From: Thiotrichales bacterium
Lineage (GTDB): Bacteria; Pseudomonadota; Gammaproteobacteria; Francisellales; CACEW01
DNA: 9,053 nucleotides
Direction of reading: 5' to 3'
NCBI GenBank assembly: GCA_023266165.1
Contig: JAHFRR010000049.1
Coordinates: 1-9,053 of the forward strand
The first letter of the stretch is position 1. Every line of letters begins with the position of its first letter. The notes below the pieces were generated by a model. That model did no database searches. It was not told the origin of the DNA and worked only from the letters and a program-made list of their open reading frames with translations. Below, in pieces: positions 1 through 6,532 of the stretch. The position numbers and the translations under genes were made by a program.

Positions 1-36
1 TGCGCATTGATCTTCAAAACCAAGCGGCGAGGTTAA
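1..36 (+). CDS. C-terminal end of an upstream gene, probably ftsW (partial)
   Basis: Only the last 11 codons are in the window. Reading from base 1 gives CALIFKTKRRG followed by a TAA stop at 34-36, a short basic tail like those that end FtsW, the lipid II polymerase of the division septum. FtsW is the usual gene before murG in the dcw cluster, so position supports the call more than sequence does. A second frame (from base 3) is also open and ends in a TGA at 45-47 overlapping the murG start. It would give a different tail (ending AARLKLS) and cannot be excluded. The gap to murG is 7 bp in the preferred reading, consistent with one operon. Confidence 0.45.
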   Translation, partial: CALIFKTKRRG

Positions 37-43
37 AGCTCTC

Positions 44-1105
44 ATGAAACATACGATTTTGATTTCAGCAGGAGGCACGGGGGGGCATCTCTATCCCGCG
101 CTTGCCATTGCAGAGGCGCTGCGCTTAAAGGGTTGGACAGTGATTTGGGTCGGTGCTTTAGATAAAATTGAAGCGCGAGTTGTCCCTGCTCGAGGGTTTG
201 AGTTTATTGGGTTTTCGCTGCAGTCTTTGCGCAACCGTAAAGGCTTGAATCAGCTCAAAAGTCTGGGTCGAGCGTTGGCGTCTCTTTTTAAGATGCTAGG
301 CTTGATCCAGTCTAGGCGCCCTGATGTGGTTTTAGGGATGGGAGGTTTTACTGCAGGCCCTGCAGGGATTGCCGCCTGGCTCACGCGTACACCCTTGATC
401 GTACACGAGCAAAACGCACTCGCAGGGCTCACCAATCGCTGGCTTGCCAAGATTGCTAGCCAAGTCTTGACGGCTTACCCCGACACCCTGCCTCATGGGA
501 TCTGCGTGGGAAACCCAGTGCGCGCTGAGATTTCACAAATCTCTTCCAAATCTCTGGTTCCCTTACATCAGCCCTTTAAAATCCTGGTTTTAGGGGGAAG
601 CTTGGGTGCACGCACGATCAATCGGCATATCCCTTTACTCAAAAAACGATTGGGGGATCGTGTACAGATATGGCATCAGACAGGAGAGACTTTATTTGCC
701 GAAACCGACACCCTGTATTCTGCTGCAGGGGTGAGCCCAGATGTTATTGAGCCCTTTATTGACAACATGCCCAAGGCCTATGAGTTCGCTGACTGTGTGA
801 TTGCAAGATCGGGCGCGATGACTGTGGCAGAGGTGTTAGCGGTGGGTGTCCCTGCGATTTTTATCCCTTATCCCAAGGCTGTGGATGATCATCAGTATTT
901 CAATGCCAAAGCCTTGGTAGATCAGGGCGCAGCGCTCTTGATTCGCGAGGCTGATCTTTCTCTTGAAAGTCTCGTAGAAGCCCTGACACCCTTGCTGGAA
1001 ACCCCCTCGCAATGGGAGTCCATGCACCAGGCTTTACGGAAAATCAGGCCTCAAGATGCTGTGATGCGGATCTGTGAAATTTGTGAAAATATAAAAATAA
1101 AATAA
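44..1105 (+). CDS. murG: MurG: UDP-GlcNAc:undecaprenyl-PP-MurNAc-pentapeptide GlcNAc transferase
   Basis: MurG adds GlcNAc to lipid I to make lipid II, the last cytoplasmic step of peptidoglycan precursor synthesis, at the inner face of the membrane. The protein has 353 residues, close to E. coli MurG (355). The N-terminal Rossmann half carries the glycine loop GGTGGH (10-15), the second loop GMGGFTAGP (98-106) and HEQN (121-124). GNPVR (156-160) leads into the C-terminal GT-B half, with GGSLGA (184-189), HQTG (211-214), the UDP-GlcNAc signature RSGAMTVAE (255-263, Glu263 matching the uridine/GlcNAc-region glutamate) and DDHQYFNA (281-288). ATG 44 is preceded by GAGGT at 29-33, a 10-nt spacing. 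Of the family motifs checked, none is missing. murC follows after 30 bp, so it is probably co-transcribed with the upstream gene, murC and murB. Confidence 0.97.
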   Translation: MKHTILISAGGTGGHLYPALAIAEALRLKGWTVIWVGALDKIEARVVPARGFEFIGFSLQSLRNRKGLNQLKSLGRALASLFKMLGLIQSRRPDVVLGMGGFTAGPAGIAAWLTRTPLIVHEQNALAGLTNRWLAKIASQVLTAYPDTLPHGICVGNPVRAEISQISSKSLVPLHQPFKILVLGGSLGARTINRHIPLLKKRLGDRVQIWHQTGETLFAETDTLYSAAGVSPDVIEPFIDNMPKAYEFADCVIARSGAMTVAEVLAVGVPAIFIPYPKAVDDHQYFNAKALVDQGAALLIREADLSLESLVEALTPLLETPSQWESMHQALRKIRPQDAVMRICEICENIKIK

Positions 1106-1116
1106 TTGAAAATAAA

Positions 1117-1127
1117 AGAGAGAAGAG
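1117..1127 (+). promoter_or_regulatory. Ribosome binding site that fixes the murC start
   Basis: The purine run AGAGAGAAGAG ends 8 nt before ATG 1136. A TTG at 1106 directly after the murG stop would add ten residues, but only A/T-rich sequence precedes it, with no Shine-Dalgarno match. The ATG at 1136 also places the protein just before the conserved GIGGAGM loop, as in the family. Confidence 0.7.
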
Positions 1128-1135
1128 CAATACTT

Positions 1136-2557
1136 ATGGGACTGTTTTCTGGAAAGCATTTGCATTTTATAGGGATTGGTGGAGCGGGCATGTCCAGCTT
1201 GGCTGAAATCGCGTGTGCACAAGGGGCGAAAGTATCTGGCTCTGATGTCATGAGATCCCCTGTGACCACGCGTTTAGAGCAGCTGGGCTGTCAAATTTTT
1301 ATAGGACATCAAGCCTCTCATATAGGACACGCAGAGATTATTATTGTCTCGTCTGCGATCTCAGATCATAATCCTGAGCTTTTAGCTGCGCACGCACGGG
1401 GCCTCAAAATTTGGCACCGATCCGATTTGTTGGGTGCTTTGATGCAAAGCTATGAAAGCATCGCTGTGTGTGGCGCGCATGGTAAAACAACCACAACAGC
1501 CTTGTTGGGTTATTTGTTTCGACAAGCAGGGGAATCTGTCACCATGATCAATGGCGGAACGCTGTTAGAAACAGGTGCCAATGCTCACGTTGGATCAGGG
1601 CGGTTTTGCGTGGCGGAGGCGGATGAAAGTGATGCCTCGTTCTTAAAGCTTCATCCTCAGCATACCCTGATCACCAATATTGACTTTGATCATATGGACA
1701 CCTACGGGCATAGCGCAGATAAATTCCTCGATAGCTTTGATCAATTCGCCTCTCAAACCCCTGCCACGGGACATCTGGTCATGTGCAGCGATGATCGGTT
1801 CTCACAGCAGGTACTGGCGCGCGTCAGATTAAAACGATCTGTCATCACGGTCGGTTTTGCAGAAGGCGCTGACTGGCAGATTCAAGATTTTAAATCCCTG
1901 AGATCAGACCAGAGATCTGATCAGGTAGGCATTGCATTTACGTTGACAGGCCCTCATCACACCGCTGTACCCATCCGATCCAACATGGCAGGACGCTATA
2001 GTGCCTATAATATTGCTCTGGCGATTGCCATGATGGATGCTTGCGGGCTCTCTTTGCAACACTTGGATCTGTCAGGGTTTCAAGGGGTTTATAGGCGAGC
2101 TAATAGTTATGACCTGATCTGGCCCTCTGTAGGCAAGCTCTTGATGATTGACGACTATGCCCACCATCCCAAAGAGCTGGAGTCGGTGATGGCAGGTTTT
2201 AGAGAGCGCTACCCTGAGAGGCGCCAGGTTGTGGTGTTCCAGCCTCATCGCTACACGCGTACGCGAGATTTGGCGCAGGAGTTTGTCCAGGTGTTAAAAA
2301 CAGCGGATCTGTGTATCGTCATGGGTATCTATGCCGCCAGTGAGGCCCCTATTTTAGGGATTGATGGCCAGACGTTGGTCAAAGGCTTTCAAAAGCTTAA
2401 GCTCCCTGTGCTGTATGCCCAAGATTGGCAAGCCTTAGAGCCTTTGCTCTCACAAGTGTTACAGCCTCATGATGTCTTGATGATGCTGGGTGCGGGGGAT
2501 ATTGGGAAGATGTCTGAAAAATTATATCAAAGTTTTAAAAAGGGAGCGCACAGATGA
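1136..2557 (+). CDS. murC: MurC: UDP-N-acetylmuramate--L-alanine ligase
   Basis: MurC is the ATP-dependent cytoplasmic ligase that joins L-Ala to UDP-MurNAc, the first amino-acid addition of the stem peptide. From ATG 1136 it has 473 residues (E. coli 491, which has a longer N-terminus). Motifs in order: UDP-binding GIGGAGM (13-19) and SGSD (34-37); ATP P-loop GAHGKTTTT (113-121); EADESD (161-166); NIDFDHMD (181-188); the central-to-C-terminal junction; DDYAHHPKE (339-347); FQPHRYTRT (368-376); GAGDIG (452-457). One deviation stands out: the usual GxHNxxN nucleotide-site motif reads GRYSAYN (286-292), so His-Asn is Tyr-Ser while the second Asn is kept. A tandem RSDQ pair (257-264) is encoded inside a short inverted repeat. 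The TGA stop overlaps the murB ATG (ATGA), indicating translational coupling. Confidence 0.96.
   Translation: MGLFSGKHLHFIGIGGAGMSSLAEIACAQGAKVSGSDVMRSPVTTRLEQLGCQIFIGHQASHIGHAEIIIVSSAISDHNPELLAAHARGLKIWHRSDLLGALMQSYESIAVCGAHGKTTTTALLGYLFRQAGESVTMINGGTLLETGANAHVGSGRFCVAEADESDASFLKLHPQHTLITNIDFDHMDTYGHSADKFLDSFDQFASQTPATGHLVMCSDDRFSQQVLARVRLKRSVITVGFAEGADWQIQDFKSLRSDQRSDQVGIAFTLTGPHHTAVPIRSNMAGRYSAYNIALAIAMMDACGLSLQHLDLSGFQGVYRRANSYDLIWPSVGKLLMIDDYAHHPKELESVMAGFRERYPERRQVVVFQPHRYTRTRDLAQEFVQVLKTADLCIVMGIYAASEAPILGIDGQTLVKGFQKLKLPVLYAQDWQALEPLLSQVLQPHDVLMMLGAGDIGKMSEKLYQSFKKGAHR
1902..1922. repeat. Short inverted repeat inside murC
   Basis: GATCAGA (1902-1908) and TCTGATC (1916-1922) form a perfect 7-bp stem with a 7-nt loop. 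The stretch encodes a tandem RSDQ-RSDQ, so part of the symmetry comes from duplicated codons. It lies in the surface-variable part of the central domain. There is no T-run after it, so it is not a terminator. Confidence 0.5.
2541..2546 (+). promoter_or_regulatory. Ribosome binding site of murB
   Basis: AGGGAG lies 7 nt upstream of ATG 2554, inside the end of murC. It supports the start that overlaps the murC stop by ATGA. Confidence 0.7.
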
Positions 2558-3453
2558 GTGTGAAGAGAGAATTGGCTCGAGATACCTGCCTGTCAGATAT
2601 CCCTCTGGCGCCTTTTACCTATTGGCAAATCGGAGGCCCTGCCAAGCGATTTTTTTGGCCGACATCGTTACCTGCTTTACAGCAATTTTTGAGAGATTCG
2701 CAACACGCGCCAGCGCTTCAAACATCAAAAATAATTTTTCTAGGCTTGGGCAGTAACGTTTTGGTTCCAGATGAGGGATTGGATGCGACAGTTGTGATCA
2801 CACAAGGGGCTTTCTCTGATATGGGGATTGTGAATCAAACTCAGGTGTGCGTAGGGGCTGGCGCGAGCTGCGCTCAAGTCGCTCGATTTGCGGCAAAAAA
2901 TAATTTAGTGAAAGGAGAGTTTCTCGCAGGGATTCCTGGCACGGTAGGTGGTGCATTGTTTATGAATGCAGGCGCCTTTGGTGGAGAAACCTGGCCCCGA
3001 GTGGCCTCTGTCAAGACGATTGATCGATCTGGAAACATCAAAACACGCCATGCGGATACGTTCCACTATGCCTATCGACACTGTGAGGGTTTGGCGCAAG
3101 ATGAATGGTTTATCGAGGCCACGTTTCAATTCACTCCAGGGGATGGCGAACAAAGCTTGAAGGACATCAGAGCCCTCTTGGATAAACGCAAAGAAACCCA
3201 GCCCACAGGTGAGCCTTCCTGTGGCTCTGTGTTTCGTAACCCTCCTGGAGATTACGCAGCACGGTTGATTGAAAGCTTAGGCTTGAAGGGTTATCGACAG
3301 GGCGATGCGGAAGTCTCTCCTAAACATGCTAACTTTATTATTAACACAGACGCCGCTCAAGCCTCTTATGTCAAAGCGTTGATCGAAATGATCCAAACCC
3401 GCGTGCGCACGGCCTATGCTATAGAATTGGTGAGGGAAGTGGTGTATTTGTAG
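2554..3453 (+). CDS. murB: MurB: UDP-N-acetylenolpyruvoylglucosamine reductase (shorter, type II form)
   Basis: MurB is the FAD enzyme that uses NADPH to reduce enolpyruvyl-UDP-GlcNAc to UDP-MurNAc in the cytoplasm, the step just before MurC. It has 299 residues, the size of the shorter type II family and well below E. coli MurB (342). FAD-binding motifs: QIGGPA (25-30), GLGSNVLVPDEG (64-75) and GIPGTVGGALFMNAGAFGG (126-144). Active site: YR (174-175), the catalytic serine in CGSVFRNP (Ser215), HANFIIN (258-264) and a C-terminal glutamate in LVREV (Glu295), matching the family's catalytic Glu. It is translationally coupled to murC. Its last 11 codons, including Glu295, overlap the convergent sbcB gene by 35 bp. 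ddl, the usual next gene, does not follow. Confidence 0.95.
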   Translation: MSVKRELARDTCLSDIPLAPFTYWQIGGPAKRFFWPTSLPALQQFLRDSQHAPALQTSKIIFLGLGSNVLVPDEGLDATVVITQGAFSDMGIVNQTQVCVGAGASCAQVARFAAKNNLVKGEFLAGIPGTVGGALFMNAGAFGGETWPRVASVKTIDRSGNIKTRHADTFHYAYRHCEGLAQDEWFIEATFQFTPGDGEQSLKDIRALLDKRKETQPTGEPSCGSVFRNPPGDYAARLIESLGLKGYRQGDAEVSPKHANFIINTDAAQASYVKALIEMIQTRVRTAYAIELVREVVYL

Positions 3454-4852
3454 AGGCATCCCAGACTTTCGGCCCCCAGTCAGTCAGCAACGCGTTTTGC
3501 TCAGCATCTAACACCCGTTCGGTGGGGAGCATTTTAAGCTCATGAAGGGCGATCGCGTGCGTGCGTTTCAGTTCGCCTTTAAAATCAAAAATAGCTGTAC
3601 GAGCGCGATAGGCTGCAAACAAGGCCTGCTCTTCAGCGTTTAAAACTTCTGGGTAATGCCGAGCCAGCAATCGCAAAGCCAGCATTTTTAAGTTTGGATT
3701 GCGTATCTGATGCATGACCTGATATTTCTGAGCAGAGCTCTGGGCTTGATGGAACTGCTGGCACAGCCGAGTTTCCTGAGGTGTCCAAAACGCGGCTTGA
3801 TACAGCCCCGCTTCAACATCTGTCTCGGGGTGCACAGGATACTGATGCTCAAGATAATATTCGCGCAGCGCTGTGAGAATCTCAGGGTGCTGCGCTAAAT
3901 AGTCCAGGTTTTTTGAGACTTCTGACACCCTATCTGCCTGAAGATGCCGGATAAAGCGATCCTGCAGGGGCAGTATGACACCAGGCTCTCCCAGTTTTTT
4001 ATTCAAAGCCCACGTGGTTTTTTCAGGATGGGCAGGGTCTGTGGCCCGCAACTCAGGCAAGTCCAGTCTCAACCAGACGGTTTGATTCTTATAATGTCGA
4101 TGAATCCCTAAATGCATCACAGGCGCTTGAAATAAAATACGATTTCCAAGTCTTGGCAAAATATAGAGCCCTTGCAAATAGTCGCAGTGGTTCAACGTCA
4201 CAGAGGGAAGTTTGTCTAAACGTGCCTGATCCGTCTTTTTTTGAAAGCACCCTAGTAAATAGTCCCATCGGGTTTTTGAGTGCTTTAAGATTTTAGCTAA
4301 CGCAATGGTCGCCTCAACATCCACCATGGCATGGTGCGCAGGGCCTTGTAAAAAACCATTCTCTAGACCAATGTTTTCAAGCTTCATCGACGGACGGCCA
4401 TCGATCATGGGCCATTTGAGAGCTTCAGGCTGGTAAAGGTAATAGAGCAGTAGCATGGGGTATAAATCCATGCGGCCACACTGGTTTGCCCATTGATGGG
4501 TATAGGGCGAGAGCAGATTTCTATAAAATGAAAATCTTAAAAACTCATCATCAAAAGACAGGGTGTTATAACCAAGACTTACCGTTCCGGGCGTATTCAG
4601 CAGGGCATGAATTTTAAAAAGCGCCTGATCTTCAGAGAGCCCTGCCTCACATTGCTCTGGGCGGATACGATGTGTGATGCACGCATACGGCGAGGGAATG
4701 ACATCAGGGTTCAGCCGCACAAAAATCTCATGACGCTCCAGTTCATTGAGGTTCTCATCGGTTCGAATCGCCGCGAACTGCATGACTTGATCAAATGGCT
4801 TACTTAAGCCCGAAGACTCAATGTCATAAAATAAGTACGTCAGCGACCCCAT
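3419..4852 (-). CDS. sbcB: SbcB: exodeoxyribonuclease I (3'-5' single-strand DNA exonuclease)
   Basis: ExoI degrades single-stranded DNA from the 3' end in recombination and mismatch repair. The protein has 477 residues against 475 in E. coli. The N-terminal DEDD exonuclease domain shows FYDIE (8-12; Asp10 and Glu12 as metal ligands, matching E. coli Asp15/Glu17), QFAAIRTD (25-32), YNTLSFDDE (95-103), and AHHAMVDVEAT (172-182) with His173 and Asp178 matching E. coli His181/Asp186. The middle SH3-like and C-terminal helical regions follow (LARHYPEVLNAEEQ near 396-409). ATG 4852 is preceded by AGAGT with 9-nt spacing, 12 bp after the fabV stop, so fabV and sbcB are probably one transcript. The final residues (about 467-477) extend past the conserved region and are encoded antisense to the end of murB. 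Confidence 0.95.
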   Translation of the reverse strand: MGSLTYLFYDIESSGLSKPFDQVMQFAAIRTDENLNELERHEIFVRLNPDVIPSPYACITHRIRPEQCEAGLSEDQALFKIHALLNTPGTVSLGYNTLSFDDEFLRFSFYRNLLSPYTHQWANQCGRMDLYPMLLLYYLYQPEALKWPMIDGRPSMKLENIGLENGFLQGPAHHAMVDVEATIALAKILKHSKTRWDYLLGCFQKKTDQARLDKLPSVTLNHCDYLQGLYILPRLGNRILFQAPVMHLGIHRHYKNQTVWLRLDLPELRATDPAHPEKTTWALNKKLGEPGVILPLQDRFIRHLQADRVSEVSKNLDYLAQHPEILTALREYYLEHQYPVHPETDVEAGLYQAAFWTPQETRLCQQFHQAQSSAQKYQVMHQIRNPNLKMLALRLLARHYPEVLNAEEQALFAAYRARTAIFDFKGELKRTHAIALHELKMLPTERVLDAEQNALLTDWGPKVWDASTNTPLPSPIL

Positions 4853-4864
4853 GCTATTGATACT

Positions 4865-6079
4865 CTATTCACAATGATCTACAAGCGGGGGAATGGAGGG
4901 AATCTCCAGATCCACTTGAACTTCAGGGGTATAGTCCACCCCTTCAACGCCAAATCCAAATAGATTTAAGAAATCTGTGCGGTACCCTACTAAATCAATC
5001 AACCCGAGAACATTCTCTGCAGTGACTGTAGGCCAACGTTGGTTAATCTCAGATTGGACATCCGCTCGCATTTCCCAATCATCCAAGCGCACACGACCTT
5101 CAGGGTCTACCTCAAAGTGCTGAAGTTTTTGTGCAAACAAGCGATACATCTGTTCGATACACCCTTCGTGCAAACCCTTCTGCTTCATGATTTTATACAG
5201 CATCGAGATATACAGAGGCACCACAGGGATGGCAGAGCTCGCTTGTGTGACCAGTGCTTTATTCACAGAAATCAAAGCACGACCTTGCAAAGGGGCCATC
5301 GTCTGGGAAAGTTTACGTGCGGTTGCCAGCAGATGGTCTTTGGCTCGACCAATTGTGCCATTTTTGTAAATAGGGAAGGTCAGCTCAGGGCCAATATACG
5401 AATATGCCATCGTCAGTGCGCCTTTCGCTAACACGCCCGCTTTCATCAGATGCTCGATCCACAACGCCCAGTCATCTCCGCCCATCACAGCAACGGTTTG
5501 CCGGATGTCCTCTTCGGTGGCAGGATCCATGCTGACGGGTTTCAATTCCCCATTTTGGGTGTCAATGGTTGTGCTATGATAAACTTCGCCAATAGGCTTC
5601 AACGTTGATTGATAGACTTCCCCCGTTTGAGGATCTGTGCGCCTGGGAGAAGCTAAGCTGTAAATCACGCAATCCACTTGCCCCATGATGTCTTGGATGG
5701 CTTGAATGGTCTGGGCTTTAATGCCCTCTGAAAACGCATCGCCATTGATGCTGTGAGCCTTCAAACCAGACTGTGCCGCCGCTTTTTCAAAGGCCACGGT
5801 GTTATACCATCCCGCAGAGGCCGTACGCTTGTCAGAGGCAGGGCGCTCAAATGAAACCCCTATCGTAGATGCATGCGCACCAAATGCCAGAGCAATGCGT
5901 GAAGCCAAACCATAGCCAGTCGAAGCGCCAATGACCAACACACGTTGAGGACCTTGAAAAGAGGGGTGAGATTGGACAAATCGGATTTGCCGTTCAACAG
6001 AAGCCTTGCAACCCAAGGGGTGCGCCGTCGTGCAAATAAAGCCTTTGATCTTGGGTTCAACTTTCAAAGAGAGCGTCAT
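4865..6079 (-). CDS. fabV: FabV: trans-2-enoyl-ACP/CoA reductase (NADH)
   Basis: FabV performs the last reduction of each type II fatty-acid elongation cycle in the cytoplasm. It is a larger, triclosan-tolerant alternative to FabI. It has 404 residues, normal for the family (about 400). Features: the N-terminal CTTAHPLGC segment (16-24); dinucleotide-binding GASTGYGLASR (51-61); the acidic NADH-selecting segment VSFERP (75-80); VIYSLASPRRTDP (138-150); and the FabV catalytic signature Y-x8-K at Tyr238/Lys247 in IYKNGTIGRAK. The FGFGVEGVDY tail (374-383) is also typical. No FabI is visible in the window, so I cannot tell whether FabV is the only reductase. The start ATG at 6079 has a good GAGGT site. 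sbcB follows 12 bp downstream. A toxin-antitoxin operon diverges from its control region. Confidence 0.96.
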   Translation of the reverse strand: MTLSLKVEPKIKGFICTTAHPLGCKASVERQIRFVQSHPSFQGPQRVLVIGASTGYGLASRIALAFGAHASTIGVSFERPASDKRTASAGWYNTVAFEKAAAQSGLKAHSINGDAFSEGIKAQTIQAIQDIMGQVDCVIYSLASPRRTDPQTGEVYQSTLKPIGEVYHSTTIDTQNGELKPVSMDPATEEDIRQTVAVMGGDDWALWIEHLMKAGVLAKGALTMAYSYIGPELTFPIYKNGTIGRAKDHLLATARKLSQTMAPLQGRALISVNKALVTQASSAIPVVPLYISMLYKIMKQKGLHEGCIEQMYRLFAQKLQHFEVDPEGRVRLDDWEMRADVQSEINQRWPTVTAENVLGLIDLVGYRTDFLNLFGFGVEGVDYTPEVQVDLEIPSIPPLVDHCE

Positions 6080-6086
6080 GCTAAAA

Positions 6087-6091
6087 ACCTC
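6087..6091 (-). promoter_or_regulatory. Ribosome binding site of fabV
   Basis: On the minus strand GAGGT lies 7 nt upstream of the ATG at 6079, supporting that start over internal ones. Confidence 0.75.
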
Positions 6092-6109
6092 GCGTTAGGG
6101 GAATGGGCC

Positions 6110-6138
6110 AGTGTACAGAATTTTTGAGGATTCAGCAA
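6110..6138 (-). promoter_or_regulatory. Candidate promoter of fabV-sbcB
   Basis: On the minus strand TTGCTG (6133-6138) and TACACT (6110-6115) are separated by exactly 17 bp, giving a start near 6103 and a short leader to the ATG at 6079. The -10 matches sigma-70 at 4 of 6 positions and the -35 at 3 of 6, so the call rests on spacing and location. The -10 hexamer overlaps a TGTACA box (6112-6117). Confidence 0.45.
6112..6117. promoter_or_regulatory. TGTACA box on the fabV -10 element
   Basis: This self-complementary hexamer also occurs twice at the divergent toxin-antitoxin promoter (6198 and 6213). In both promoters the box continues as TGTACACT, read in the direction of transcription. It may be an operator, or it may only reflect a shared -10 shape. 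Confidence 0.3.
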
Positions 6139-6176
6139 ATCCCCCCAGGGGCATTGTCATTTAATGTATTTTTCAC

Positions 6177-6205
6177 TTGCACTCCTGTCAGGATTTGTGT
6201 ACACT
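6177..6205 (+). promoter_or_regulatory. Candidate promoter of the toxin-antitoxin operon
   Basis: TTGCAC (6177-6182) and TACACT (6200-6205) have 17-bp spacing, each matching the sigma-70 consensus at 4 of 6 positions. Transcription would begin near 6212, leaving about 24 nt to ATG 6236. The spacer contains the small inverted repeat TCCTG-T-CAGGA (6183-6193). A TGTACA box overlaps the -10. Confidence 0.5.
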
Positions 6206-6218
6206 TTGAGTATGTACA
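6198..6218. promoter_or_regulatory. Paired TGTACA boxes, probable antitoxin operator
   Basis: TGTACA occurs at 6198-6203 (inside the 8-bp palindrome GTGTACAC, 6197-6204) and at 6213-6218, 15 bp apart start to start. One covers the candidate -10, the other the predicted transcription start. Ribbon-helix-helix antitoxins of this class are known to bind short palindromes at their own promoter and repress it. That these are the actual sites is inference. Confidence 0.45.
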
Positions 6219-6235
6219 AATTGGCGAGTATTTGA

Positions 6236-6532
6236 ATGATGTCTCATGTGATGCCCTTAGCCTCTTCAGAAGGTAATAATCGGATGTCTTTGCGCATTGC
6301 GTATCAAGACAAATCCTTATTGCTGCGTGCCGCAGCGTTACAGCAGACAAACTTGACTGAGTTTGTGATTCGTATCGCAATTGAGCACGCTTATGATGTC
6401 ATTGAGCATCATGAACGGATTCAACTGACGGAACGAGGTAGTTTGCAAGTTCTGGATCTTTTAGAGAATCCACCTGTGCCAAATAAAAAGCTATTAGCAG
6501 CAGCCTTAGCCTTGCCAAAGCGTACAGTATGA
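6236..6532 (+). CDS. DUF1778-family ribbon-helix-helix antitoxin (TacA/AtaR-like)
   Basis: This is the antitoxin of a type II toxin-antitoxin pair. It should bind and neutralise the GNAT toxin encoded just downstream and repress the operon. The 98 residues show the DUF1778 plan: DNA-binding strand RMSLRIA (16-22), helix 1 (about 24-37, with RAAALQ), helix 2 from LTEFV (40-44) to DVIE (54-57), then a C-terminal toxin-binding arm with LDLLENPPVPNKKL (73-86). ATG 6236 has a weak GGCGAG (6223-6228) at 7 nt. In-frame ATGs also lie at 6239, 6251 and 6284. ATG 6284 has a better site (AGAAGG, 6268-6273), but would leave almost nothing before the DNA-binding strand, so the long form is preferred. The stop overlaps the toxin start by ATGA. 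Confidence 0.9.
   Translation: MMSHVMPLASSEGNNRMSLRIAYQDKSLLLRAAALQQTNLTEFVIRIAIEHAYDVIEHHERIQLTERGSLQVLDLLENPPVPNKKLLAAALALPKRTV

Noticed and set aside
1106..1135. TTG start for murC directly after the murG stop
   Set aside because: It has no Shine-Dalgarno sequence, while ATG 1136 has a purine-rich site at 8 nt and a family-like N-terminus.
5039..5431. A 130-codon open frame on the plus strand inside fabV
   Set aside because: It is antisense to the well-conserved FabV core, resembles no family, has a Cys/His/Arg-rich composition typical of antisense frames, and has no convincing ribosome site.
6132..6380. An 82-codon minus-strand frame across the fabV/antitoxin control region
   Set aside because: It lies over the divergent promoter region and the antitoxin start, and its product is unlike any family I recognise.
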